Below are positions 1 through 6,591 of a stretch of 64,000 bases of DNA, piece after piece. Under the pieces are notes generated by a model that was not told the origin of the DNA, made no database searches, and saw only the letters and a program-made list of their open reading frames with translations. Origin of the DNA: CAJMSU01 sp964650315 (GTDB lineage: Bacteria; Bacillota_I; Bacilli_A; RF39; UBA660). Position numbers and translations under genes: made by a program. Positions within the stretch are counted from its first letter, which is position 1. Each line of letters opens with the position of its first letter. The stretch spans positions 1 to 64,000 of the forward strand of contig CAZYQE010000003.1 in NCBI GenBank assembly GCA_964650315.1, in the 5' to 3' direction.

Positions 1-1
1 T

Positions 2-400
2 ACCTTAAATGATGTTGAAACTGAATTAAAAGAAAATAGAGAAAAAGTTAAAATACTAACTGAAAATAATGATGCCTTAAATATTAAAGTTAAATCTCTT
101 GAAAAAAAGATAGATAAACAAGAGGATGATATTAATGATCTAAAAGAAAAAAATTCTAAACTACAAAGCACTATTGATTTCTTTGAAAACTTATTTGATA
201 GATTAGTTAAATTTATTAAAGATAAAATGCTTGGTAAGGAAAAAGAACGAGAAGATTATTGGAAATTTTCAAAAGATTTATATACTCACAATATATTTAG
301 TAATAAAACTATTGAATCCATTCAAGATGATTATATTTGGAATAAAGAAAACGATAAAGATAAAGACAAAGGAAAAGATGATTACGAAATTGGTATGTAA
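2..400 (+). CDS. MobV/Pre-type plasmid mobilization relaxase, C-terminal part (cut by window edge)
   Basis: An open frame runs in from the left edge and stops at TAA 398-400, giving the last 132 residues of a longer protein. The visible part is a charged coiled coil (repeats of Leu/Ile with Glu/Lys), followed by the block FENLFDRLVKFIKDKMLGKE and then YWKFSKDLYTHNIF, and it ends in a Lys/Asp-rich tail. This layout is what I know from the C-termini of MobV/Pre relaxases, which nick plasmid DNA at oriT for mobilization. The catalytic N-terminal histidine motifs lie outside the window, so the assignment is by tail only. It marks the CBASS genes next door as part of a mobilizable or plasmid-derived island. 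Another coiled-coil protein cannot be excluded. Confidence 0.6.
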   Translation, partial: TLNDVETELKENREKVKILTENNDALNIKVKSLEKKIDKQEDDINDLKEKNSKLQSTIDFFENLFDRLVKFIKDKMLGKEKEREDYWKFSKDLYTHNIFSNKTIESIQDDYIWNKENDKDKDKGKDDYEIGM

Positions 401-416
401 TCATCTTATTTTTTTA
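375..416 (+). terminator. Intrinsic terminator after the relaxase gene
   Basis: AAGATGATTAC (375-385) pairs perfectly with GTAATCATCTT (397-407) and is followed by A and a run of nine T. The stop codon of the relaxase lies inside the hairpin. It sits between two convergent genes and the shorter T-run on the other strand may also stop the 255-aa gene. Confidence 0.75.
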
Positions 417-1173
417 AATTTAAAACTTTTGCAACTTCACTATCTAAATATGGTGAAATACTTCCATCATTTCTAGATTCTAATAATTGATAATATTCTT
501 GTTTACTTTTTTGTTTTTTATCATTACATAGTTGTTTTCTTTCCTTTTTGAATGCATCTAAAGATTCATATTCATCTAAATCGATTATTTGTGTTATTTT
601 AGAAAAAGACTTCCCTTTAAATAATTTATTTCCTCTAATAGTCCCATCAATATCTAATATTGCATAATAATAACCATCTCCTACTCCAAATGATTCTACT
701 ATTCTTTCACCTGTTATTGGATTATCATATGCATATACATCATCTTCTTCATAATCTGATCTAATTTCAAACGAAGCAAGAAATCCATTGTATTTTTTCA
801 AGATACTATTACCACGACCTGATTCTACTAATCCCCAGGTGTTTTGTGGAACAACAAATCTACCTTCTTTATAGTTATATAATGCATTAAAATTTCCACC
901 ATTATTTTGTACTTGAAATAAGTTTAAATCTTCTATTACAGTTACATCATGTATAGAACCAAAATAATAACTTCTTAATGGCCATCTATTAATTTCAACT
1001 AATTTACCATCAACTAATCTTTCATGAATCATAATATATCCAGTAGATTCATCACTATGAATAACTATAATAGCGTCTTCATCATCTAAAATATATCTAT
1101 CTTCTGTTTGCTGACGTGATACTAATTTTTCAATTTTTGATTTTTGTTCTTTATTATTAAACATGTTTTTCAC
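406..1173 (-). CDS. Unrecognised 255-aa protein beside the CBASS operon, possible WG-like repeats
   Basis: I do not recognise this family. It is soluble, without signal peptide or membrane segment, acidic in the middle and Lys-rich near the end. Several stretches look like weak WG/beta-strand repeats (FNALYNYKEGRFVVPQNTWG; YYYAILDIDGTIRGNKLFKG), where each unit carries an aromatic pair, a turn and a Gly. It is read in the same direction as the CBASS genes and starts 64 bases after the CD-NTase stop. A good promoter (TTGCAA, 16 bp, TATAAT) sits in that gap, so it can be transcribed alone. The start is supported by AGAGGTG eight bases before ATG. It could be an island accessory protein, an immunity or regulatory factor, or unrelated cargo. 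Confidence 0.6.
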   Translation of the reverse strand: MKNMFNNKEQKSKIEKLVSRQQTEDRYILDDEDAIIVIHSDESTGYIMIHERLVDGKLVEINRWPLRSYYFGSIHDVTVIEDLNLFQVQNNGGNFNALYNYKEGRFVVPQNTWGLVESGRGNSILKKYNGFLASFEIRSDYEEDDVYAYDNPITGERIVESFGVGDGYYYAILDIDGTIRGNKLFKGKSFSKITQIIDLDEYESLDAFKKERKQLCNDKKQKSKQEYYQLLESRNDGSISPYLDSEVAKVLNLKK

Positions 1174-1197
1174 CTCTCATTTAATAAATTGAGTATT

Positions 1198-1225
1198 ATT
1201 ATATCATTTTTTTAAATAATTGCAA
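1198..1225 (-). promoter_or_regulatory. Sigma-A-type promoter for the 255-aa gene
   Basis: On the minus strand TTGCAA (1220-1225) and TATAAT (1198-1203) are separated by 16 bp, 25 bases before the ATG of the 255-aa gene and just after the CD-NTase stop. It suggests that this gene can be expressed independently of the CBASS operon. Confidence 0.55.
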
Positions 1226-1237
1226 TAATTTTTAATA

Positions 1238-2587
1238 TTATTCAATATTTACATTAAATCGTGATTTTGCAATACATTTATTATTTTTGATTAAATAGCA
1301 TTCTACATAATGATTTCCTTTAAACGATATATTTTCAAATCGTTTAAAACTTTGTGGATCATCTGCAAAGGAGTTTAAATTATTACCATAGTATATCTCT
1401 CCACGTAAACTATTATTTTCTATGGCATAGTTACCATTATTTTTTATTTTCCATAATAAAATATATGGTTTAGGAATAGTTGTATCTATCGAAAAGCATA
1501 ATTTTTCATCTCTATTTTGAGTTATACTAAATTTTTGATTATCAAAGCAATTAACATATGTAGAGTTTTTAAAGTTATCTTTTGAAATATATCTTTGGCA
1601 TTTTATTTCAAACTTTATTGGCATTAATTCATCAATACTATATATATTTTCGATAAACATTTCATTGTCTTCACATCTACTTCTTTGTTGAGAGTCAGAT
1701 GTAAAATAATCTGTTTTAAAAAACTTATTCCATTTTCTTTTTACATCTTCCTCATCATTATTTAAATAAGCATTTTCAATATCACTAATATGTTCATCCA
1801 ATTTTTCTTTTAAGTTTTTTAATCTTTTCTTATTTTTATCATCATTTATCAATTCTTGATTATTAGTAGGATTTTTAACAGAAGTATTAACATTAATCCT
1901 ATTGGAAATAGATTTTATTACATCTAGCAATAATTTATCTATATCTACATCTAATGTTATATTTGCTAATGATTCATTTACGAGGATAGTTATTATAAAA
2001 CCACCACATATATCCCAGTCTTTTCTAGTCTTAGAAAAATATTTTATCAATCGTGTGATTTTTCTTAGTTTATCATCATACAGATTGTTTTGTTCATGAA
2101 ACCAAGTATTTATACTTCTAGGATTCCTTTCTGTCCAATTCAAACCACAATGTTCATAATAATCATTTGAAACTCTATAAACAGCAAAATCTATATGATA
2201 ATTATCTTGGTATTCAATTCTTATACAATTGTTTTTCTTTTTTGAATTTTCTTTAAAATAATAATTATATGGTTTTAAAAAATCTATTACTAAGTCTTTC
2301 ATTTCATCAGTTGATGATGGTATTTTCTCTTTTTCAAATATTATCGCAACATCTATGTCAAAGTCATCATATTCTGGCTCAATTGCAGTAGACATAGCAA
2401 TACTTCCTTGTTCTAAGTTTTCATATAATTTATAATCAGTATTATTATCTTCATTATATTTATTTATTCCATCTTTTAACCTAGTTATATTTATATTTTT
2501 CTTTTTACGTAACTCAGTAACTTTATCATTTGACAGTATAACTTCATTATAGTAAAAATTATTCATTAAATTTTTGATTTTATCCAC
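1238..2587 (-). CDS. CBASS CD-NTase (cyclic oligonucleotide synthase) with AGS-C sensor domain
   Basis: This is a cGAS/DncV-like nucleotidyltransferase of the SMODS type, which makes a cyclic oligonucleotide after phage infection. The catalytic signature is clear: EQGSIAMST with Gly-Ser near residue 61, then DDFDIDVAIIF with the two metal-binding Asp near 77 and 79, and a third Asp in YHIDFAVY near 133. The C-terminus matches the AGS-C sensor domain (KPYILLWKIKNNG, SLRGEIYYG, GNHYVECYLIKNNKCIAKSRF). Length (449 aa) is normal for this fused form. I chose the GTG at 2587 because AGGAAG lies eight bases before it; a GTG at 2596 is also open. It overlaps the upstream SAVED gene by eight bases, so the two are translationally coupled. 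No Cap2/Cap3 or HORMA/TRIP13 genes follow, which makes it a minimal (type I) CBASS. Confidence 0.9.
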   Translation of the reverse strand: MDKIKNLMNNFYYNEVILSNDKVTELRKKKNINITRLKDGINKYNEDNNTDYKLYENLEQGSIAMSTAIEPEYDDFDIDVAIIFEKEKIPSSTDEMKDLVIDFLKPYNYYFKENSKKKNNCIRIEYQDNYHIDFAVYRVSNDYYEHCGLNWTERNPRSINTWFHEQNNLYDDKLRKITRLIKYFSKTRKDWDICGGFIITILVNESLANITLDVDIDKLLLDVIKSISNRINVNTSVKNPTNNQELINDDKNKKRLKNLKEKLDEHISDIENAYLNNDEEDVKRKWNKFFKTDYFTSDSQQRSRCEDNEMFIENIYSIDELMPIKFEIKCQRYISKDNFKNSTYVNCFDNQKFSITQNRDEKLCFSIDTTIPKPYILLWKIKNNGNYAIENNSLRGEIYYGNNLNSFADDPQSFKRFENISFKGNHYVECYLIKNNKCIAKSRFNVNIE

Positions 2588-3530
2588 ATATATCACTTCC
2601 TAATTCTACATATTTTTCATTATCATTTTCATTGTAAATGCTAATCCCCCAGTTGTATTTGTTTTTTGATTTAGCCTTGTAATTGCAAACAATTATTTCT
2701 TTAATTCTATTATCATTTAATCTTCTAAACACTTCAAAAACTAAAGAACTTTGACATGCACCTAATATATAAATTGTTTCAATATTTGTTTTGCTAATCT
2801 TATAAATAGTATCTGCAATTATTTCTGAATATTCTTCTAGTTGTTTTTCATAAGCAATAGCATTTGTTCTAGCATCTTCTAGACAAAACCTAAAAATATT
2901 AGTATTTCTAAATTGTTTTAAATCTTCATCATTAATTCTAGTTGTTGTTTCTATAGTAATAACTGCAACCTTACTATTATTGTTTTTTTGTTCACATTTT
3001 AGTTTTTCATTTAAAAATAATTTTTTTGTCTTTAATGGCAAAATTTTATCATGCTTTTGGTGGTATTCATAATGATTTACAATATTTACTTTTCTATAAT
3101 ATTTTCCTGCTATAGCGATAAAAGGCAAAGGTGCTACGCCAAAATAAGAAATTTTATATAAAATATAATTACTAATTTTTTCTTGAATATTTTTTACGTA
3201 ACTAGATATTATTGATTTAGAATTACTTTTTTTAATATTTTTACAATCATCAATTATATTAATAGTAAGTGGATTTTTAATTTTGGTGATATAGTTCAAA
3301 TTATCTAAACCTATAATTGATAAAGTATGATTTTCTTTTGACTCCTTATAATACATTATTAATCCAATAATAATTAATAAGATTCCAACAATTAAGCAAA
3401 TATAAATATTATATTGTGGAATATCAATATTAAAATAATTAAGTATAATTTCTGTCAATATATTTCCAAATGAAGCAATTCCTACACCTAAAAATACAAA
3501 TCCTTTGTCTAAAAATTTTTTTGAGAACAT
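2580..3530 (-). CDS. CBASS effector with two transmembrane helices and a SAVED domain
   Basis: The N-terminus has two hydrophobic helices (about 10-30 and 42-61) joined by a short loop. The rest fits a SAVED domain, the CARF-related ligand sensor of CBASS: YFGVAPLPFIAIAGKYYRK mid-protein, a strand VAVITIETTTRI, the helix-strand TIYILGACQSSLVFEVFRRL, then EIIVCNYKAKSKNKYNWGIS at the end. It is the first gene of the operon and overlaps the CD-NTase gene. SAVED proteins of known CBASS systems bind cyclic trinucleotides, and TM-SAVED effectors are thought to act by damaging the inner membrane; both are family knowledge, not shown here. GGAGGG eight bases before ATG supports the start. It resembles the 2TM-SAVED (Cap14-type) group. 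Confidence 0.85.
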   Translation of the reverse strand: MFSKKFLDKGFVFLGVGIASFGNILTEIILNYFNIDIPQYNIYICLIVGILLIIIGLIMYYKESKENHTLSIIGLDNLNYITKIKNPLTINIIDDCKNIKKSNSKSIISSYVKNIQEKISNYILYKISYFGVAPLPFIAIAGKYYRKVNIVNHYEYHQKHDKILPLKTKKLFLNEKLKCEQKNNNSKVAVITIETTTRINDEDLKQFRNTNIFRFCLEDARTNAIAYEKQLEEYSEIIADTIYKISKTNIETIYILGACQSSLVFEVFRRLNDNRIKEIIVCNYKAKSKNKYNWGISIYNENDNEKYVELGSDICG

Positions 3531-3584
3531 TTTTACCCTCCTTATAAATAAAAAAAAGAATATTATAAGATATTCGCTATTATG

Positions 3585-3613
3585 ATTATACCAAATTTTT
3601 ACATATTTGTTTA
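3585..3613 (-). promoter_or_regulatory. Promoter of the CBASS operon
   Basis: On the minus strand TAAACA (3608-3613), a 17-bp spacer and a perfect TATAAT (3585-3590) lie 54 bases before the SAVED start codon. The -10 of a divergent promoter (TATAAT, 3640-3645) is only 50 bp away on the other strand. Confidence 0.6.
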
Positions 3614-3651
3614 TAATTTTGTTTATTATTCTCTAAAAATATAATATATTA

Positions 3652-3757
3652 TTAGTAGTGAGTGATATTTATCATATCATTAGAGAAAGAGTTGTAGATA
3701 TCTACGACACTTGCTCCATTAGACATAAAAAGAACTTATAATAAGTTCTTTTTTATT
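3652..3757 (+). ncRNA. Candidate structured RNA (three-way junction plus terminator) upstream of mtnN
   Basis: A -10 TATAAT at 3640-3645 is followed by about 105 bases without a reading frame. They fold by eye into an outer helix AGTGAGTG (3657-3664) with CACTTGCT (3708-3715, two G-U pairs), enclosing hairpin AUAU/AUAU (65-68 with 74-77) and hairpin GTTGTAG-ATAT-CTACGAC (3691-3708; C3708 can join only one helix). A strong terminator follows. I found no match to purine, SAM, preQ1, 6S, SRP or tmRNA signatures. It could be a free small RNA, a leader controlling mtnN, or an island attachment site. The -35 is poor (TTGTTT only 15 bp away). Confidence 0.35.
3727..3755 (+). terminator. Intrinsic terminator between the candidate RNA and mtnN
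   Basis: AAAAAGAACTTA (3727-3738) pairs with TAAGTTCTTTTT (3742-3753) around a three-base loop, followed by T. It lies about 50 bases before the mtnN start, so any transcript from the upstream -10 would be stopped or conditionally attenuated here. Confidence 0.8.
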
Positions 3758-3802
3758 TACTTTTTTTATATAAACATATAAAATAATATTGGAAGTGATA
3801 TT

Positions 3803-4495
3803 ATGAATAAAATTGGTTTAATAGTTGCAATGAAAGAAGAATTAAATGCTGCTTTAAAAGAATTTGAAGCAGTAAATGAATTTAAAATATTTGATATGAC
3901 ATTTTATGAATGTAAAAACAAGAATAAAAATTGTGTCTTAGTACAATGTGGTGTTGGTAAAGTTAATGCTGCTAGATGTGCACAAATACTTATTGATAAA
4001 TTAGAAATAGATTGTATTATAAATATTGGTGTTGCGGGTAGTGTTAGTAAAGATGTGAATATATATGACGTTGTTGTTGGAGAAAAACTTGTTCAACATG
4101 ATTTTGATTTAAAAATATTTGATCATAAGAGAGGTCATATCCCTAATGTTGGTGTCTATATGGACTGTGATCCTTATTTAGTTAAATTAGCAAAAGATAT
4201 TAAAATAGATAGTAAAGTACATTTAGGTACTATTGCATCTGGAGATATATTTGTAACTGAATTATCAATGGGAGAAAAAATAAATAAGAAGTTTGGCGCT
4301 TTATGTGTAGAAATGGAAGGAGCTGCTATTGCACAAGCATGTTATTTATCAAATGTTCCTTTCTTAGTAATTAGATCTATATCAGATTCTCCTAATAAAG
4401 AAGCTAACAATCATATAGACTTTGATGACTTTGTAGAAGAACGTTCTAAAGTATCAGTACAATTTTTAAAACAATTATTAGATAAAATAAAATAA
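3803..4495 (+). CDS. mtnN: 5'-methylthioadenosine/S-adenosylhomocysteine nucleosidase
   Basis: This cytosolic enzyme cleaves methylthioadenosine and S-adenosylhomocysteine to adenine plus a thio-ribose, clearing inhibitory by-products of SAM use. Its 230 residues are the usual length. Seen motifs are the N-terminal IGLIVAMKEEL with the acidic catalytic residue near 12, the phosphorylase-fold glycine run QCGVGKVNAA, the substrate-binding CVEMEGAAIAQ with Glu near 173, and RSISDSP with the catalytic Asp near 197. GGAAGTG precedes the ATG. It is a single gene, flanked by terminators on both sides, with the candidate structured RNA upstream. It is the first clearly core gene after the island. Confidence 0.95.
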   Translation: MNKIGLIVAMKEELNAALKEFEAVNEFKIFDMTFYECKNKNKNCVLVQCGVGKVNAARCAQILIDKLEIDCIINIGVAGSVSKDVNIYDVVVGEKLVQHDFDLKIFDHKRGHIPNVGVYMDCDPYLVKLAKDIKIDSKVHLGTIASGDIFVTELSMGEKINKKFGALCVEMEGAAIAQACYLSNVPFLVIRSISDSPNKEANNHIDFDDFVEERSKVSVQFLKQLLDKIK

Positions 4496-4510
4496 CTCTA
4501 ATGAGTTATT
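4491..4510. terminator. Bidirectional terminator between convergent genes
   Basis: AATAACTC (4491-4498) pairs with GAGTTATT (4503-4510), with A-rich sequence on one side and T-rich on the other. It overlaps the stop codons of mtnN and of the convergent lipoprotein gene, so one hairpin serves both. Confidence 0.7.
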
Positions 4511-5180
4511 TTTTATATGTACCAATTACTTTATATTTATAAGTTTTATAGAATGTAGAAAATGAACTATTACCTTTATAAGTTTTTGTTTCTATCTTAT
4601 TGCCATTCTTATCATACTTATATTTTATTGTATATGATGATTTGTCAGTAGTTTGAGTTTCTTCTATCACTCTATCTTTATTATCATATTTAAAAGTATA
4701 ATCCATTTTATAATTATCTCTAGTAATATTATAAGTTGAATAAGAAATTACTCTATCTTTATCATCTTTTTTATAATCTCGATATTCAAATACTTTACCA
4801 TGATCTATATTACTTGGATTAGTAGATGTATAAGATAGTTTAGAAATAGTATTATCACTATTATAAGTATAAGTAGCTGTTAATGTATCTTTAAATATTT
4901 CTTCCTTTTTAATTAGATTCTTATTATCATCATAAGATAATTTATAAGTAGTTGTATAAGCCCCATTTTGTTCTTTATATTCTTCTATTAAACCTGTTTT
5001 CTTATCATACTTATAATCAGAATACTTTTTAGTAGTATCATCCATACTACTATACTCTTCTACTACACCATATATTTTTTTAGAATTATCTTTCTTTTTA
5101 ACACTTTTTTCCTTTCCTAAACATCCAGTTACTGTAAATAATAATGAAACAACAAATAAGCTTAATAATATCTTTTTCAT
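4506..5180 (-). CDS. Lipoprotein with YD-type repeats, function unknown
   Basis: A signal peptide (MKKILLSLFVVSLLF) ends in the lipobox TVTGC, so the protein should be lipid-anchored on the outer face of the membrane. The mature part (about 205 residues) is made of short strand repeats rich in Tyr, Asp, Lys and Asn, such as YKLSYDDNKNLIKKEE, TYTYNSDNTISKLSYTS and YTFKYDNKDRVIEETQ, the kind seen in RHS/YD-repeat sheets. No catalytic motif is visible. It is a single-gene unit with AGGAGG before ATG. A wall-associated binding or scaffold role is only a guess. Confidence 0.7.
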   Translation of the reverse strand: MKKILLSLFVVSLLFTVTGCLGKEKSVKKKDNSKKIYGVVEEYSSMDDTTKKYSDYKYDKKTGLIEEYKEQNGAYTTTYKLSYDDNKNLIKKEEIFKDTLTATYTYNSDNTISKLSYTSTNPSNIDHGKVFEYRDYKKDDKDRVISYSTYNITRDNYKMDYTFKYDNKDRVIEETQTTDKSSYTIKYKYDKNGNKIETKTYKGNSSFSTFYKTYKYKVIGTYKK

Positions 5181-5241
5181 ATAATCCTCCTTTATTTTAT
5201 TATAATAATTGATAATATATTTGTAAATATTTTCTTAATAA

Positions 5242-5268
5242 AAAAACATGTTTTAAAACATGTTTTTA
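5242..5268 (-). terminator. Intrinsic terminator after the zinc-ribbon gene
   Basis: AAAAACATGTTTT pairs with AAAACATGTTTTT in an almost perfect palindrome immediately downstream of the stop codon, read on the minus strand into a T-rich tract. Confidence 0.7.
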
Positions 5269-5961
5269 TTATTCGTTTAAAGCTCTATTAAGTGCAGCAT
5301 ATTTAATTGTGAAATCTGCTCTTGCTTCTGAATAATCTTGTCTCATACTTGTAGGTGTACCTGCTGGTTTGATTGCTGTTTTATAAACAGTACTATATGC
5401 ATTATATACCTTTTTCAATTCTTTCTTTACGTGTTTTATTTTATCATTTTCTGGAACTTTAGTATCCATAATATCTTCATATCTACTGTTTAAACCAGGT
5501 TTTTCACTATTTACTTTTGCAACTTCACTAGCTTTACTAGTCATTGCTGAACTAAGTGCATCATCTACAGTCTTATATCTAGCATATTTATTTGTACCAG
5601 TAGCTGAATAAACATATAAATTTATAGATACTTGATTACCAACAGATTCAGCATCTTGGAACGATTTAAATAAATCAGTTTTATAAGTAGTAACATTATC
5701 AATAAACTCTTTTTGTTTATTACCATCATATATTGCTTTAGCTACTAGACCAATTATAAGTCCTAAAACTACTACAGCAGCTACAACAATACCAACAATC
5801 ATACCTTTACTAGGTTTTTCATTAGAAGCAACACTATTAGTTTTCTTTTCTACCTTAGTTGATGCTTTCTTTCCTTTACCACCTACTTTAGTTCCACATT
5901 CTGTACAAAACTTTTGACTATCACTTAATTTAGCTCCACATTCAGAACAAAATTTACTCAT
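5269..5961 (-). CDS. Zinc-ribbon membrane protein
   Basis: The first 25 residues form a zinc ribbon with two CxxC knuckles (FCSECG and FCTECG). A Lys-rich linker follows, then one transmembrane helix (about 55-77, IVGIVVAAVVVLGLIIGLVA), then about 150 residues outside that are Lys/Ala-rich and predicted helical. So the ribbon is cytosolic and the larger domain extracellular. The ribbon is of the generic zinc_ribbon_2 type common in Bacillota membrane proteins; no enzyme motif is present. It is transcribed alone with AGGAGTG before ATG. Its role is unknown. Confidence 0.75.
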   Translation of the reverse strand: MSKFCSECGAKLSDSQKFCTECGTKVGGKGKKASTKVEKKTNSVASNEKPSKGMIVGIVVAAVVVLGLIIGLVAKAIYDGNKQKEFIDNVTTYKTDLFKSFQDAESVGNQVSINLYVYSATGTNKYARYKTVDDALSSAMTSKASEVAKVNSEKPGLNSRYEDIMDTKVPENDKIKHVKKELKKVYNAYSTVYKTAIKPAGTPTSMRQDYSEARADFTIKYAALNRALNE

Positions 5962-6000
5962 ACAATCACACTCCTATATAAATAAAGTATAACATATTAT

Positions 6001-6576
6001 TTACTTTTTTAATATTTTTTTCATCTTTAAATCAATTTGTTTCATAGTATTATCTATACTACCACTATTATCTATAATTATAGGTTTATATTTTTTTAAT
6101 TTATCTTTAGAAAAATCCTTTTCATCTGCAATAAATCTTCTACAAAGTTCCATATATTTTTTATGTTTTTGTTCTTTTTCTCTTAAGAAAGCTCTTTCAA
6201 ATCTAATATCACTATCTAATTCAAAGTAAAATGGATAAACATTATCCTTACCAAAATAATCTACATAATCTTTATAACCTTCCCAAGTATTAATAACTAA
6301 GTATATTTTATTTTTATCTATATCGTCTCCCCTAGTAGCATAACTCCATACTCCATGAGCAGTATTATAATCTCTTCTTTCTACTAGTTTATTCTCACTA
6401 TCTAATTTATCCATAGTATCTTTATCTATAAAGTGATATTCCTTACCTTCAACTTCCCCTCTTCTTTTAGGTCTAGTTGTATATAATACTATAGTTTCTA
6501 AATTATACTTATCTAATACTTTATTATAAAAATAATCTTTACCACTACTAGATGGTCCAATAAACATTATAATCAT
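6001..6576 (-). CDS. Guanylate-kinase-like P-loop protein
   Basis: The N-terminus has a P-loop GPSSSGKD, and the next block LYTTRPKRRGEVEGKEYHFI is the GMP-binding region of guanylate kinases (TTR.. GE..G.DY.F). The lid and C-terminal region are divergent: after YNTAHGVWSYAT the family's usual YGT motif is altered, and the protein ends in a Lys-rich helix. Length (191 aa) fits. Guanylate kinase makes GDP from GMP, but because rpoZ (usually beside gmk) is 53 kb away this may be a second, specialised copy. GGAGG lies seven bases before ATG. It is 15 bases downstream of the ABC exporter pair and may share its transcript. Confidence 0.7.
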   Translation of the reverse strand: MIIMFIGPSSSGKDYFYNKVLDKYNLETIVLYTTRPKRRGEVEGKEYHFIDKDTMDKLDSENKLVERRDYNTAHGVWSYATRGDDIDKNKIYLVINTWEGYKDYVDYFGKDNVYPFYFELDSDIRFERAFLREKEQKHKKYMELCRRFIADEKDFSKDKLKKYKPIIIDNSGSIDNTMKQIDLKMKKILKK

Positions 6577-6591
6577 AGAAATACCTCCATA

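Noticed and set aside
3652..3757. Purine, SAM-type or preQ1 riboswitch
   Set aside because: The three-way junction resembles purine switches in outline, but none of the conserved core bases of these classes could be found.
6001..6576. The housekeeping gmk of the gmk-rpoZ pair
   Set aside because: It is 53 kb from rpoZ, has altered substrate-binding residues, and may be a second copy, so the gene symbol was withheld.
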